This document shows positions 45,073 to 54,520 of a stretch of 64,000 nt of DNA, one piece after another; positions within the stretch are counted from its first letter, which is position 1, and every line of letters begins with the position of its first letter. The DNA comes from Rhodococcus sp. KBS0724 (GTDB taxonomy: Bacteria; Actinomycetota; Actinomycetes; Mycobacteriales; Mycobacteriaceae), in NCBI RefSeq assembly GCF_005938745.2, contig NZ_VCBX02000001.1:2266001-2330000 (forward strand), given 5' to 3'. Made by a program: the position numbers and the translations under genes. The notes under the pieces are model-generated. The model made no database searches, was not told the DNA's origin, and saw only the letters and a list, made by a program, of their open reading frames with translations.

Positions 45073-45847
45073 CTCTGCTGCAGATCGGGTGATCCGGCCA
45101 CCGGACCCCCACCCGTCCGGAGCAAAACCGCCGATCCTGCAAACCGAACTGATCCCGCGCCACGTTGCGCTGGTGATGGACGGCAACGGACGCTGGGCTC
45201 AGGAGCGTGGACTGCCGCGCACAGCCGGTCACGAGCGCGGCGAAGCCGTACTGATGGACACGGTGTGCGGCTGCATCGAAATGGGCGTCGAGTGGCTCTC
45301 CGCGTACGCATTCTCCACCGAGAACTGGAAGCGCAGCCCGGACGAGGTGCGCTTCCTCATGGGCTTCAACCGTGACGTGATTCGTCGTCGACGCGACGAG
45401 ATGAACGAGATGGGCGTGCGGGTTCGCTGGGCCGGCCGGAAGCCCCGATTGTGGGCGAGTGTCATCAAGGAACTCGAGATCGCCGAGGAACTCACCAAGA
45501 ACAACACGGTGATGAACCTGACGATGTGCGTCAACTACGGTGGGCGCGCCGAAATTGCGGATGCGGTCAAGGAAATTGCCAAGCGCGTTGCCGCCGGCGA
45601 GATCAATCCAGACAAGATCACCGAGGCGACCGTTGCCAAGTACCTCGACGAACCCGACATGCCGGACGTCGACTTGTTCCTGCGTCCGTCGGGGGAGCAG
45701 CGTACGTCCAACTTCTTGATCTGGCAGTCCGCGTACGCCGAAATGGTGTACCAGGAGAAGCTGTTTCCCGATTTCGACCGTCGTGACCTGTGGGCCGCGT
45801 GCGTCGAGTACGCCTCACGCGACCGCCGATTTGGCGGAGTGAAATGA
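45029..45847 (+). CDS. uppS: Isoprenyl transferase (undecaprenyl/decaprenyl diphosphate synthase)
   Basis: cis-Prenyltransferase making the lipid carrier for cell-wall sugars. '[27 protein letters not shown]' (catalytic Asp in DGNGRWA), '[22 protein letters not shown]' and '[27 protein letters not shown]' are diagnostic. 272 residues; start ATG 45029, or GTG 45038 with AGGA better spaced. Both overlap recO. In the mycobacterial order recO-uppS. The final codon overlaps the next gene (ATGA). Confidence 0.95.
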   Translation: MERVIRRREPRTPLDSAADRVIRPPDPHPSGAKPPILQTELIPRHVALVMDGNGRWAQERGLPRTAGHERGEAVLMDTVCGCIEMGVEWLSAYAFSTENWKRSPDEVRFLMGFNRDVIRRRRDEMNEMGVRVRWAGRKPRLWASVIKELEIAEELTKNNTVMNLTMCVNYGGRAEIADAVKEIAKRVAAGEINPDKITEATVAKYLDEPDMPDVDLFLRPSGEQRTSNFLIWQSAYAEMVYQEKLFPDFDRRDLWAACVEYASRDRRFGGVK

Positions 45848-46281
45848 CAGAGCGTGAAACGACAGGTGAAAATATGACCGAGACCACCGACAACGCCGCG
45901 CGACTGCAAGAGCGTGCTGCCGAAGCGCTGGCACATTTTGTGACCGTCGACGTGGCCGAGGACGGTTCACTGGGCTTCCAGTACGCCGGGGCACTGTGCT
46001 CGGTTCAGGCGATGAATCTCTCCGAAGGTCTCGACGTTCTGTCGATGACGTGTGTGCTGGCGTGGGACCGTCCGGTCAGCGCCGCGCTGCACCGCAAGGT
46101 TGCCGAGCGCAACCGCACCATCCAGTTCGGATCCATTGCGGTGTTCGGGCACGGCAGTCTCGCGGATGTCATTCTGCGATACACGTTTCCGGCGGCGGGA
46201 CTGGAAGACGAAGCGCTCACCACGATGCTGCTGCTGGCGCTCACCGGAGCCGATACGGCCAGGCAGGGACTACTTCCCTGA
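45844..46281 (+). CDS. YbjN/type III chaperone-like small protein
   Basis: 145-residue soluble protein of the YbjN-like (secretion-chaperone) fold by look: alternation of strands '[45 protein letters not shown]' and C-terminal helices. Coupled to uppS by ATGA and to the following acetyltransferase by TGATG. The start could also be the ATG at 45874. Function unknown. Confidence 0.65.
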   Translation: MTERETTGENMTETTDNAARLQERAAEALAHFVTVDVAEDGSLGFQYAGALCSVQAMNLSEGLDVLSMTCVLAWDRPVSAALHRKVAERNRTIQFGSIAVFGHGSLADVILRYTFPAAGLEDEALTTMLLLALTGADTARQGLLP

Positions 46282-46718
46282 TGGCGCTCGAGATCCACGA
46301 GGCCTCCGAAGTTACAGACGAGCTGATCGACGCCTGCGCGAGACTCATTCCGCAGCTGTCGAAGTCGGCACCACCAGTCACCGCGGCAATGCTCGAGACG
46401 GTGGTGGCCTGCACGACGAACACACTCTTCGTGGCCAGGCTCGACGGTCACATCGTCGGAATGTTGACTCTGGTCGTCTTTCCCACTCCGACCGGCCACC
46501 GAGCGTGGATCGAGGATGTCGTGGTCGACTCGGCGGCTCAGGGCAGGCAGGTCGGATCTGCGCTGACGACGGCAGCACTCGCCCGCGCCGGCGAACTCGG
46601 TGCCCGCACTGTGGATCTGACCTCTCGGAGCTCGCGGGTAGCCGCGAACAAGCTCTACCGGAAACTCGGCTTCGAGCCGCGCGAATCCAATCTGCTTCGG
46701 TACTCGATCGCCGACTGA
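46281..46718 (+). CDS. GNAT-family N-acetyltransferase
   Basis: 145-residue acetyltransferase: beta4-alpha3 'AWIEDVVVDSAAQGRQVGSALTTAAL' (acetyl-CoA-binding Q-G-x-x-x-G/A form) and C-terminal 'TSRSSRVAANKLYRKLGFEPRES'. Translationally coupled to the gene before it. Substrate unknown. Convergent with zur, 10 bases away. Confidence 0.86.
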   Translation: MALEIHEASEVTDELIDACARLIPQLSKSAPPVTAAMLETVVACTTNTLFVARLDGHIVGMLTLVVFPTPTGHRAWIEDVVVDSAAQGRQVGSALTTAALARAGELGARTVDLTSRSSRVAANKLYRKLGFEPRESNLLRYSIAD

Positions 46719-46728
46719 ACCGGGCCGA

Positions 46729-47175
46729 CTAGACGGCCGCTGCGCAATCGCGGCAGGTACCGAAGATCTCCACGGTGTGGCTGACCTCGGTGAAACCGTT
46801 GTCGTCCGCAATGGTCTGCGACCACTGCTCGACCATCGCACCCTCCACCTCTACGGTGTATCCGCAATTGCGGCACACGAGGTGGTGATGATGGCCGGAA
46901 GAGCAACGGCGATAGACGGATTCACCGGTGTCGGTGCGCAGGACGTCGATGGTTCCGGCGTCGGCAAGAGCTTGCAAGGTGCGGTAGACGGTGGTCAGAC
47001 CGATTGCTTCACCACGCTTGCGTAGTTCGTCGTGCAGCTCTTGCGCCGACTTGAACTCGCCGATGTCGTCGAGCAGCGCGGAAATCGCGCTGCGCTGTTT
47101 GGTCGACCGAATGCCGACAGTGGCGCTGCGTTTGAATGCAGACTGACCGGTGGTGTTCATGTTGGTGGTGATCAT
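46729..47175 (-). CDS. zur: Zinc uptake regulator Zur (Fur family)
   Basis: Zn2+-responsive repressor. Winged helix 'RSTKQRSAISALLDDIGEFKSAQELHDELRKRGEAIGLTTVYRTLQALADAG'; metal sites 'SSGHHHHLVCRNCG' and C-terminal 'GTCRDC' give the structural zinc cysteines. 148 residues, start ATG 47175 overlapping the smtB stop (ATGA). The smtB-zur pair next to glyS is the M. tuberculosis Rv2358-Rv2359-Rv2357c arrangement, so Zur rather than iron Fur. Confidence 0.92.
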   Translation of the reverse strand: MITTNMNTTGQSAFKRSATVGIRSTKQRSAISALLDDIGEFKSAQELHDELRKRGEAIGLTTVYRTLQALADAGTIDVLRTDTGESVYRRCSSGHHHHLVCRNCGYTVEVEGAMVEQWSQTIADDNGFTEVSHTVEIFGTCRDCAAAV

Positions 47176-47555
47176 CCTTCTTCTGCGTGGGCGACAGCGT
47201 CCACGACTATGTGGGCTAGATGGTCGTCGGCCAGCCGATAGAGAACTTCGCGTCCGTGGCGTTCGCCGCGTACGACGCCCGCCGCCTTCAGGACACGAAG
47301 GTGCTGGCTGATGAGCGGTTGGGTGACGCCCAGGGCGCCGACAAGTTCGTGGACGCACCGCTGTGACTGGTGGAGTTGGAGCACGATCGCGATGCGGACC
47401 GGTGCGGCGAGTGCGCGCAGGATCTCGCCGGCCGCGGCCAGGGTTTCCTTGGGCGGAACCACCGCCGGGGGGACGGGTTCGAACGGGTCGTGGGTGTGAT
47501 CGAGATCAGCGTGATCGTGGTGGTTGTGGAGATCGCCGGTATCCGCAATGCTCAC
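47172..47555 (-). CDS. smtB: ArsR/SmtB-family zinc sensor
   Basis: 127-residue metal-responsive repressor. N-terminal His/Asp-rich stretch ('HNHHDHADLDHTHD') likely binds metal. Winged helix 'LGVTQPLISQHLRVLKAAGVVRGERHGREVLYRL', then the alpha5 site D-x-H...H-x2-E in 'DDHLAHIVVDAVAHAEE', with spacing as in SmtB/CzrA. Start GTG at 47555. Operonic with zur: in zinc excess SmtB lets go and Zur binds, as in M. tuberculosis (inference by homology). Confidence 0.92.
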   Translation of the reverse strand: MSIADTGDLHNHHDHADLDHTHDPFEPVPPAVVPPKETLAAAGEILRALAAPVRIAIVLQLHQSQRCVHELVGALGVTQPLISQHLRVLKAAGVVRGERHGREVLYRLADDHLAHIVVDAVAHAEEG

Positions 47556-47616
47556 AGCGAGGCTCCTTCGAGGGATCTGTCACAACGTTCCTGCGTAGCC
47601 ATCTGACCACACTATT

Positions 47617-47641
47617 GCAAATCACATTCATTTTGATATGC
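47617..47641. promoter_or_regulatory. Possible SmtB operator upstream of smtB-zur
   Basis: GCAAATCA (47617-47624) and TGATATGC (47634-47641) form an 8-9-8 inverted repeat with one mismatch, in an AT-rich island within the 198-bp gap between smtB and glyS. Confidence 0.45.
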
Positions 47642-47753
47642 ACAAGTACGCATGTCAACCGTGGCGCGAAGTCCACTTCCGGGGCCGGTTAGTCTGGACA
47701 TGCAAAAAGCGCAGGAAAACCGTGCATCTATTACCCAGATGGAGAGCAATCCA

Positions 47754-49145
47754 GTGGCACCCAAGTCCAAGATCGAAGCCGTCGTCAATCTCGCCAAGCG
47801 GCGAGGCCTGGTCTACCCGTGCGGTGAGATCTACGGAGGAACCAAGTCCGCATGGGACTACGGCCCATTGGGTGTCGAGCTCAAGGAGAACATCAAGCGT
47901 CAGTGGTGGCGGAACATGGTCACCAGCCGCGAGGACGTTGTCGGCCTCGACTCCTCGGTGATTCTGCCCCGCGAGGTGTGGGTTGCATCCGGACACGTCG
48001 GCGTCTTCAACGACCCGCTGGTCGAGTGCCTCAACTGTCACAAGCGTCACCGTCAGGATCACCTGCAGGAGGCGTACGCGGAGAAGAAGAAGCTCGACAA
48101 CCCGGACGACGTCACGATGGACCTCATCGGTTGCCCCGACTGCGGCACCGTCGGCCAGTGGACCGAACCGCGCGACTTCAACATGATGCTCAAGACGTAC
48201 CTCGGCCCCGTCGAGAGCGAAGAGGGCATGCACTACCTGCGTCCCGAAACCGCGCAGGGCATCTTCGTGAACTTCGCGAACGTACTCACCACGTCGCGTA
48301 AGAAGCCGCCGTTCGGCATCGGCCAGATCGGCAAGAGCTTCCGCAACGAGATCACACCGGGCAACTTCATCTTCCGCACCCGCGAGTTCGAGCAGATGGA
48401 GATGGAATTCTTCGTCAAGCCCGGCGAGGACGACGCGTGGCACAAGTACTGGATCGACTACCGCCTGGACTGGTACACCGGCCTCGGTATCAACAAGGAC
48501 AACCTTCGCCTGTACGAGCACGCGAAGGAAAAGCTCTCGCACTACTCCAAGGGCACCACGGACATCGAGTACCGCTTCCACTTCCAGGGCAGTGAATGGG
48601 GTGAGCTCGAGGGCATCGCGAACCGCACCGACTTCGACCTCTCGACGCACTCCAAGCACTCGGGCACCGAGCTGAACTACTTCGACCAGACAACCGGCGA
48701 GCGCTACACGCCGTACGTCATCGAGCCCGCAGCCGGCCTCACCCGTTCGCTCATGGCCTTCCTCGTCGACGCCTACACCGAAGACGAAGCCCCCAACGCC
48801 AAGGGTGGTGTCGACAAGCGCACAGTGCTGCGCCTCGACCGTCGTCTGGCTCCGGTCAAGGCTGCTGTGCTGCCGCTCTCGCGTAATGCGGATCTCACGC
48901 CCAAGGCAAAGGATCTTGCAGCGCAACTGCGTCAGAACTGGAATGTCGAATTCGACGACGCCGGCGCCATCGGTCGTCGCTACCGTCGTCAGGACGAGAT
49001 CGGCACCCCGTTCTGCATCACCGTCGACTTCGACACCCTCGAAGACCAGGCAGTCACCGTGCGCGAGCGCGACTCCATGGCGCAGGAACGTGTCGCACTC
49101 GACCAGGTCGAGGGCTACCTTGCCGCGCGCCTGATCGGTTCGTAA
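47754..49145 (+). CDS. glyS: Glycyl-tRNA synthetase (class II, eukaryotic-like)
   Basis: Charges tRNA-Gly; homodimeric class II type. Motif 2-like '[36 protein letters not shown]', motif 3-like '[21 protein letters not shown]', and anticodon-binding C-terminal domain ('[20 protein letters not shown]'). Start GTG at 47754: GGAGAG at seven bases, and the family starts at '[28 protein letters not shown]'; the open frame runs 34 codons further up. 463 residues. Confidence 0.95.
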   Translation: MAPKSKIEAVVNLAKRRGLVYPCGEIYGGTKSAWDYGPLGVELKENIKRQWWRNMVTSREDVVGLDSSVILPREVWVASGHVGVFNDPLVECLNCHKRHRQDHLQEAYAEKKKLDNPDDVTMDLIGCPDCGTVGQWTEPRDFNMMLKTYLGPVESEEGMHYLRPETAQGIFVNFANVLTTSRKKPPFGIGQIGKSFRNEITPGNFIFRTREFEQMEMEFFVKPGEDDAWHKYWIDYRLDWYTGLGINKDNLRLYEHAKEKLSHYSKGTTDIEYRFHFQGSEWGELEGIANRTDFDLSTHSKHSGTELNYFDQTTGERYTPYVIEPAAGLTRSLMAFLVDAYTEDEAPNAKGGVDKRTVLRLDRRLAPVKAAVLPLSRNADLTPKAKDLAAQLRQNWNVEFDDAGAIGRRYRRQDEIGTPFCITVDFDTLEDQAVTVRERDSMAQERVALDQVEGYLAARLIGS

Positions 49146-49157
49146 GCCGAATCTGTC

Positions 49158-49198
49158 ACGGGCGGCCTTCCTCGATAACGGGGGAGGCCGCCCGTTTC
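49158..49198 (+). terminator. Intrinsic terminator after glyS
   Basis: Perfect 11-bp stem ACGGGCGGCCT (49158-49168) with AGGCCGCCCGT (49185-49195), then TTCTC. Thirteen bases after the glyS stop. Confidence 0.8.
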
Positions 49199-49236
49199 TC
49201 TGTTCCCGAGCGCGTTCGAGGCGTAGGAACAGAGAT

Positions 49237-49851
49237 ATGAGAAACCTCAGCGTGACCAACAGCGTGACCCTCGACGGTGTCATGCAGGCACCGGGTGGGC
49301 CGGACGAAGACCGTCGCGGCGGCTTCGAACACGGTGGATGGGCGGCGCCGTTCAGCGACTCGGTCATGGCGCGAAAAATGGGGGAGGGGATGGCTGCGAG
49401 ATCGCAGCTTCTCTTCGGGCGACGGACGTACGAGAGTTTTGCGTCGTACTGGCCGCACCAGACCGACAATCCCTTTACCGAAGTGCTCGACAACACGCAG
49501 AAATACGTTGCGTCACGGACATTGGCCGAGCCACTGCCGTGGAAGAACTCGACCCTGCTCCGCGGTGACGCCGCCGACGCGGTTGCGGAGTTGAAGGACT
49601 CCGAGGGGCCGGACCTGGTCATTCTCGGTAGCGGGGAACTGATCAATTCGCTGGCGAGGCGCCGATTGATCGACACCTACATTCTGCTCGTTCACCCTGT
49701 GGTCCTCGGCACGGGACGCAGATTGTTTCCCGACGGTGCCACACTCTCCCGGTTCACGCTCGCCGAAACAGTATCCACCACAACGGGAGTCATCATCGCG
49801 ACGTATCAGTTGCAGAGAGTGGGGCGGAAAAATTCCAGTTGCCAGCTCTGA
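49237..49851 (+). CDS. Dihydrofolate reductase/RibD C-terminal-like protein
   Basis: 204-residue protein of the RibD_C/DHFR-like family: 'SVTLDGVMQAPGGPDEDRRGGFEHGGWAAPFSD', 'LLFGRRTYESFASYWP', 'YVASRTLAEPLPWKNSTLL', 'GPDLVILGSGELINSLARRRLIDTYILLVHPVVLGTGRRLF'. Probably NADPH-binding; reaction unknown (not the folate enzyme). ATG start. Its last 46 bases overlap the convergent MepB-like gene. Confidence 0.85.
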   Translation: MRNLSVTNSVTLDGVMQAPGGPDEDRRGGFEHGGWAAPFSDSVMARKMGEGMAARSQLLFGRRTYESFASYWPHQTDNPFTEVLDNTQKYVASRTLAEPLPWKNSTLLRGDAADAVAELKDSEGPDLVILGSGELINSLARRRLIDTYILLVHPVVLGTGRRLFPDGATLSRFTLAETVSTTTGVIIATYQLQRVGRKNSSCQL

Positions 49852-50201
49852 GTTTTCAGTGCCTGGGCGCTGGTCGGCGTCACCCACGGCGGGTAGACGC
49901 GAATGGCACGTTTACCGCCTGCGAAATCAGTAGACACGACGCCGCGTCGAACCAGGGCGTCGACGGGAAAAATGAAGTGCCCCAGCTGTTCTTCGTTGTA
50001 TACCTCCACGACGAACAATTCGACGCCGTCGGAAACATCGAATGGGCGGATGGGCCCGGCATCCGAGCGTTGCCACAATGTCACGAACTGCCCGAGTTTG
50101 GTGGGCGTCGTTTTTGCGCGCCGGTACACGGTGCCCTCGGGTTCGGGAATCGGTGTGGACCAGGTACATCCGTCAGCGTTCATCGGCAACGATGATGACA
50201 C
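49806..50201 (-). CDS. MepB-family protein, apparently N-terminally shortened
   Basis: 131-residue protein whose 'RRAKTTPTKLGQFVTLWQR', 'FIFPVDALVRRGVVSTDFAGGKRAIRVYPPW' and 'QALKTQSWQLEFF' match MepB (PF08877). Family members are about 150-170 residues and contain an additional N-terminal segment with an E-Y-G-type motif, absent here: 'PEPEGTVYRRAKTTP' seems to skip it. It may be an internally deleted, possibly inactive copy. GTG start. MepB was named from a Staphylococcus efflux operon; its role is unknown. Confidence 0.7.
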   Translation of the reverse strand: MSSSLPMNADGCTWSTPIPEPEGTVYRRAKTTPTKLGQFVTLWQRSDAGPIRPFDVSDGVELFVVEVYNEEQLGHFIFPVDALVRRGVVSTDFAGGKRAIRVYPPWVTPTSAQALKTQSWQLEFFRPTLCN

Positions 50202-50263
50202 AGGCCACCGACAGCGCTGACGGTGCAGCGCTGTCGGTCGGCCCGAGATTCAGGCTGGGGGTT

Positions 50264-50629
50264 TCAAGCAGAGGGCACCTTGTCGAGGAACCCGAGAACA
50301 AGCGTCAACCGGCCGTCGTCATTGCGCTCGATCACGTCGAATCCGTCGATGAGGGAGTCCGCGCCGGCCGGACCGAGTTTCCAGCCGAAACGAGCTTGAC
50401 TGTGGTGTGCGTCCACCGGTCCGGCAAGGGTGAAGATCATGCCCGGAAACTGCTGCTGCACAGCGCTGATCATCGCGTCGATCTGGCTGTGTCCGGTCAC
50501 GTCTGCCAGCGGATCGGTGTACCGGCCGTTGGGCGCGAACAACTGCTCGATTCGTTCCTGACGTGCTGAGGCATCGGTTTCGTTCCACAGATCGATGTAA
50601 GCGTGTGCGATTGCGTCGAAGTCACTCAT
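50264..50629 (-). CDS. SnoaL/NTF2-like protein
   Basis: 121-residue protein beginning 'SDFDAIAHAYIDLWNETDASARQERIEQLFAPNGRYTDPLADVTGHSQIDAMI', with the family 'FTLAGPVDAHHSQARFGWKLGP' strand region. The ATG at 50629 has AGGAGG seven bases upstream; the longer open reading is unneeded. Divergent from the HTH regulator at 50762 and possibly its target (inference from position). Confidence 0.82.
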   Translation of the reverse strand: MSDFDAIAHAYIDLWNETDASARQERIEQLFAPNGRYTDPLADVTGHSQIDAMISAVQQQFPGMIFTLAGPVDAHHSQARFGWKLGPAGADSLIDGFDVIERNDDGRLTLVLGFLDKVPSA

Positions 50630-50749
50630 GACAGATCCTCCTGGTTGTCGAGGTCCGGGGGTCGGTTTCCCGGCTGAGATCACTGTGCCAAGAGGATGTG
50701 ACGTCAGTCGATTACCTCGGAGGTCATGGCGCTGGTTACACCGTGTCGC

Positions 50750-50755
50750 TACGTT
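50750..50755 (+). promoter_or_regulatory. -10 element for leaderless HTH regulator
   Basis: TACGTT is followed by six bases and the ATG at 50762, the leaderless layout. Confidence 0.5.
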
Positions 50756-50761
50756 GAGTGG

Positions 50762-51541
50762 ATGACCCAGAGCGCGCAGGTGGGAGCCCAACTGAAATCG
50801 TGGCGTGAGAGGCGGCGGCTCACTCAGATGGGGCTTTCGTCAGCTGCGGGAGTCTCGACGAGGCACCTGAGTTTCATCGAAACCGGTCGATCGAAACCCA
50901 GCAAGGACATGATCATCCTCTTGTCGGAGTGTTTGGAAGTGCCACTGCGGCAGCGGAATACGCTGTTGTTGGCGGGCGGTCACGCGCCGGCCTATTCGGA
51001 AAGTGCGTTAGCGGAAACGCCGATGTCCGCGGTCAGTGACGCCATCAACCGCATCGTCGACGCCCATGACCCGTACCCGGCTGTGGTGGTCGATCACCAG
51101 TGGGATCTGATCGTCGGCAATCGGGCGGTAAGCATTCTGACGGAAGGGTCAGCGGCGTTTCTTCTGGAACCGCCGGTCAACGTGCTGCGACTGAGTCTGC
51201 ACCCCGAAGGTATGGCGCCGCGCATCGCGAACTTGGCGCAGTGGCGAACTCACGTGATCGCCCGGTTGCGCCGCGAAGTCGAGGTAACCGCCGACGCGCA
51301 ATTGGGCGCTCTGCTGGAAGAACTGCGGACATACCCCAGTGGCGGGGAGTGGCACGAGGACGAAACGAGTTCTCTGTTGGTGCCCTTGCGGATTCGCGCG
51401 GGCGAGACCGAACTGGCGATGTTCAGTACCACCACCGTGTTCGGTACGCCGCGCGATGTCACCTTGGCCGAGATCGCGATCGAATGTTTTTATCCGTCCG
51501 ACCGCGAGACTGCGGAGTTCTTCCGAGCGAAATTACAGTGA
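50762..51541 (+). CDS. XRE-family regulator with MmyB-like ligand domain
   Basis: 259 residues. N-terminal helix-turn-helix ('LKSWRERRRLTQMGLSSAAGVSTRHLSFIETGRSKPSKDMIILLSECL') and a C-terminal MmyB-like (MLTR_LBD) PAS-type domain ('PYPAVVVDHQWDLIVGNRAVSILTEG', 'RLREDV'-like region and 'FSTTTVFGTPRDVTLAEIAIECFYPSD'). Members often control an adjacent divergent dehydrogenase or SnoaL gene. Ends overlapping the convergent mannosyltransferase by nine bases. Confidence 0.9.
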   Translation: MTQSAQVGAQLKSWRERRRLTQMGLSSAAGVSTRHLSFIETGRSKPSKDMIILLSECLEVPLRQRNTLLLAGGHAPAYSESALAETPMSAVSDAINRIVDAHDPYPAVVVDHQWDLIVGNRAVSILTEGSAAFLLEPPVNVLRLSLHPEGMAPRIANLAQWRTHVIARLRREVEVTADAQLGALLEELRTYPSGGEWHEDETSSLLVPLRIRAGETELAMFSTTTVFGTPRDVTLAEIAIECFYPSDRETAEFFRAKLQ

Positions 51542-52270
51542 CTTCTTGCCGAACTTCAGCTTCCAGGGAACCAGGGCCGATTCCAGTTGAACGGACAGGC
51601 TCATCTTCGAGACGCCGTCGGTGCGCTCCTCGAAACGGATCGGGGTTTCGGCAATCTTCATGCCGCGCTGCACAACTCGGTAGTTCATCTCGACCTGGAA
51701 GGCGTAACCGTTGCTCTGCACCGATTCGACGTCGATGGCGCGCAACGTCTTTGCGTGCCACGCCTTGAATCCGGCGGTGGCGTCCTTGACGTGCAGCCGC
51801 AGGATTGCGTTGACGTAGAAGTTGGCCCACGCCGACAGTGCCTTGCGGTGCCACGGCCAGTCGCCGGCCACGGCGCCGCCCTCGACGTAACGCGAACCGA
51901 GCACCACCGCGGCATCGGTTGTGGTGAGGATCTCGATCATGGCGGGGATCACTTCGGACGGGTGGGAGAGATCCGCGTCCATCTGAATGACGATGTCGGC
52001 ATTCTCGGCGAGGGCCCGCGTCATACCGGCGACGTACGCGCGGCCGAGTCCGTCCTTGGCGGTGCGATGCAGAACACCCACCGGGATGGGGCCGTCGATG
52101 CCGAGTTTGTCCGCGACCTCGCCGGTTCCGTCGGGGGAGTTGTCGTCGACGACCAGGACAGCCAGGTTCGGGATCTTCAACGCGGCGAGACGATCGACGA
52201 GCTTGGGCAGGTTTTCACGCTCGTTGTACGTGGGTACCACGACGGTAATCTGCGGAGCGACGTTGTTCAT
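51533..52270 (-). CDS. Polyprenol-phosphate mannosyltransferase (Ppm1 catalytic domain)
   Basis: GT2 glycosyltransferase that makes polyprenyl-phospho-mannose for lipoarabinomannan and protein mannosylation. 'VVPTYNERENLPKLVDRL', 'DDNSPDGTGEVAD', 'IQMDADLSHPSEVIPAMI' (DxD), 'VLGSRYVEGGAV' and 'ATAGFKAW' are typical of DPM1/Ppm1. 245 residues without membrane helices and without the Lnt domain that M. tuberculosis Ppm1 carries; the acyltransferase half is not adjacent here. Confidence 0.92.
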   Translation of the reverse strand: MNNVAPQITVVVPTYNERENLPKLVDRLAALKIPNLAVLVVDDNSPDGTGEVADKLGIDGPIPVGVLHRTAKDGLGRAYVAGMTRALAENADIVIQMDADLSHPSEVIPAMIEILTTTDAAVVLGSRYVEGGAVAGDWPWHRKALSAWANFYVNAILRLHVKDATAGFKAWHAKTLRAIDVESVQSNGYAFQVEMNYRVVQRGMKIAETPIRFEERTDGVSKMSLSVQLESALVPWKLKFGKKSL

Positions 52271-52369
52271 AACACCTTCGTATGATCTGTGATCCCGACT
52301 TGCCGGATGAAGCGTACGACGAGGTCGGTCGCGAACAAAGTCAGAATTTTACTACCTCGGGTAGTTGAC

Positions 52370-54451
52370 TCAGAACCGGCCGCCGCCGCCACCTCCGCGA
52401 CTGCCGCGGCCTCCGCCGCCGCCACCGAACCCGCCGCCGCCGAATCCGCCGCCCCGTCCGCTGCTGCTCGGACCGCCGTACGAGCGCGGTCCACCGCCGC
52501 CGCCACGGAGAACACTGTTGATCAGGATGCCGCCGAGAATGGCGCCGGCCGCATTGTTGCCACCACCGCCACCGCCGCGGGGACGCTGGTTTGCCTCCCA
52601 TGTGCTGACGTCGCTCTGCGCCGCCCGCAGAGCATGGGTGGCCAGCGTTGTTGCGGCTTGCGCGTGTTGCAGGGCCGTCGACGGATCGGTGCCCTGCAAC
52701 TGCTGAGCGGCCTGCAGATGGCGCTGGGCTTCGGCGTAGCGAGTGCGAGCCTCGGCGCCGATGACGCCACGTCGGGTATTGAGGAAGTCGCCGGCAGCGG
52801 TGACCTGTGCCTGGGCCGCCAGAATGTCCTGCGCGAGGCGTTGCTGCGCCCGTTCGAGCTGTTGCTTCTGCTCCTGAGCCTCCGCGAGCAACGCGTCGAG
52901 CTGTGCGTCGGCGGCCACGATCTGATTGAACGCGCCGAGAGGATCGCTGTCCTTCGATGTCTGCGCGTGAGCCAACGCGGCTTGCGCGCCGGCCTTGGCT
53001 GCGGCCAATCGATCGCCGCCCTGGGCCAGGTAGGCGTCGGCAGCGGTGATGCCCTGCTGAACGTCGTCCATCGCGGCGGGGAGGGTAGCGATGGCGTTGC
53101 GGATATCGTCTGCCGCGTGATCCACGGCGTCGAGAAGTTTGCGAGCCTGATCGAGTGCGGCCTCGGCGGTTCGAATCGCTGTGACGGCGGCGCCCTGCTT
53201 GCCGGCGGGCAAGGCAACTGCGTCGCGGCCCTGCTCGATGGACTGCTCGGCCAGTGTCAACCGTTCACCGGCCATCGTGACGTTGCCTGCCACCGGCGCC
53301 AACGTCGGAGCGGGGAACTGGTTCTTCAGCTCGTTGAGGATTTTCTCGGACTCCGGCAGGCGGACGCTGACAGCCACAACGGCCTGCGTCAGAGCATCGA
53401 GGCGGGCAGGCGCATTGATGAGAAGGTCACGCATATTGTCGAACTCTTCGACTCGCGCTTCCAGTTCCTGATCGGCACGGCCGCACGAGGAAATGATGTC
53501 GATGAGCATCTGGCGTCGCTGCTCGGGTGACTCCGGGATGGCGTCGTCGAGCTTCTGCCTGATGCCGAAGGCGCCGGCGAGCGTCGCCTTGGCCTTGTCG
53601 AAGGCCTGGGCAAACGGCGCGACTGCCGCATCGCCGAATTCGCTTCGCGCGAGTTCGAGTTCTTCCTGGCTCGACGCGATTGCGTTGTCGGTCTCGACGA
53701 GAATGGCCTGAGCTCGATCGTCGAGCGTCGGCAACGGAAGTGCATTCAGACCGGCGATGTCGTCGGGTGCGATGTTCTTTGCGGCCTCGAGGCTGGCCTT
53801 GTCCCGATCGCTCTTCCGTTTGCGTGAATACAGAACCACTCCGCCGGTTCCGACGATGACCGCGCCGCCGCCGATGAGGAGTGTGCTCACCGACATACCG
53901 CCACTCTTGGCGTTTGCGTCACCGAGCGCGCCGGCAGTAGCAATCGCGGCCCCTGCCCAATCGCCGTCGGCGAGAGCTGGTTCCGTCGCGTCGGACTTGA
54001 TGGAGTCGATGTCGGACTGTGTGATGTTGGTCAGTCCGGGCGGCACGTCGAGGTAGTAAGCCTCCTCCGTGGTCGCGACGGCAAGCAGGACGTCGGTGCC
54101 GCTGAGTGTCGACTTCGTTGCCGTCTGATCGGCCCACGCTTGGCCGCCCATCTCGTTGAAGTCGGGGACAAACGCAACCCACAGATCGATCTGATGGTCT
54201 TCTTTGAGTTGGTCGAGCGCGGCTTGAATGTCGTCCTTCTGTCCATTGCTCAGAACGCCCGACGTATCGGTGATCTGGTTGGGAAGGACCAACGGCGGAT
54301 CCGCCGACGCTGCGGCGGGGCTGAAGATCAATGCCAGGATCGCGAGGATCGCCGCTACGGCGCTCGCGCTTCCCCAACGCCGGATCAGCCGGACGGATGC
54401 GCGGCCGTGGTCTGCTGGAGACGACTGCTCGATGTGTGCTGCGAAGGCCAT
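52370..54451 (-). CDS. TPM-domain (YgcG-like) secreted/membrane protein with Gly-rich tail
   Basis: 693 residues, Rv2345-like by neighbourhood. Signal peptide near residues 30-50, then a TPM domain ('ITDTSGVLSNGQKDDIQAALDQLKEDHQIDLWVAFVPDF...YYLDVPPGLTNITQSDIDSI'), a membrane helix (residues ~185-205), a long Ala/Gln-rich helical region (~220-600), and a low-complexity Gly/Arg/Ser tail of about 60 residues. TPM proteins are linked to membrane-complex assembly; the function is not known. The Gly-rich tail is encoded by GC-rich DNA at 52375-52570. Confidence 0.88.
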   Translation of the reverse strand: MAFAAHIEQSSPADHGRASVRLIRRWGSASAVAAILAILALIFSPAAASADPPLVLPNQITDTSGVLSNGQKDDIQAALDQLKEDHQIDLWVAFVPDFNEMGGQAWADQTATKSTLSGTDVLLAVATTEEAYYLDVPPGLTNITQSDIDSIKSDATEPALADGDWAGAAIATAGALGDANAKSGGMSVSTLLIGGGAVIVGTGGVVLYSRKRKSDRDKASLEAAKNIAPDDIAGLNALPLPTLDDRAQAILVETDNAIASSQEELELARSEFGDAAVAPFAQAFDKAKATLAGAFGIRQKLDDAIPESPEQRRQMLIDIISSCGRADQELEARVEEFDNMRDLLINAPARLDALTQAVVAVSVRLPESEKILNELKNQFPAPTLAPVAGNVTMAGERLTLAEQSIEQGRDAVALPAGKQGAAVTAIRTAEAALDQARKLLDAVDHAADDIRNAIATLPAAMDDVQQGITAADAYLAQGGDRLAAAKAGAQAALAHAQTSKDSDPLGAFNQIVAADAQLDALLAEAQEQKQQLERAQQRLAQDILAAQAQVTAAGDFLNTRRGVIGAEARTRYAEAQRHLQAAQQLQGTDPSTALQHAQAATTLATHALRAAQSDVSTWEANQRPRGGGGGGNNAAGAILGGILINSVLRGGGGGPRSYGGPSSSGRGGGFGGGGFGGGGGGRGSRGGGGGGRF

Positions 54452-54520
54452 GACGCAAATCTAACCGCTAGGGCGCGTCGGCAGCGCGGGGGAGCGATCC
54501 GGGCTGGCACAATTGCGGGA

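Noticed and set aside
47655..49676. 673-codon open frame opposite glyS
   Set aside because: Antisense to an unmistakable glycyl-tRNA synthetase; long shadow frames are common in GC-rich genes. No motif found.
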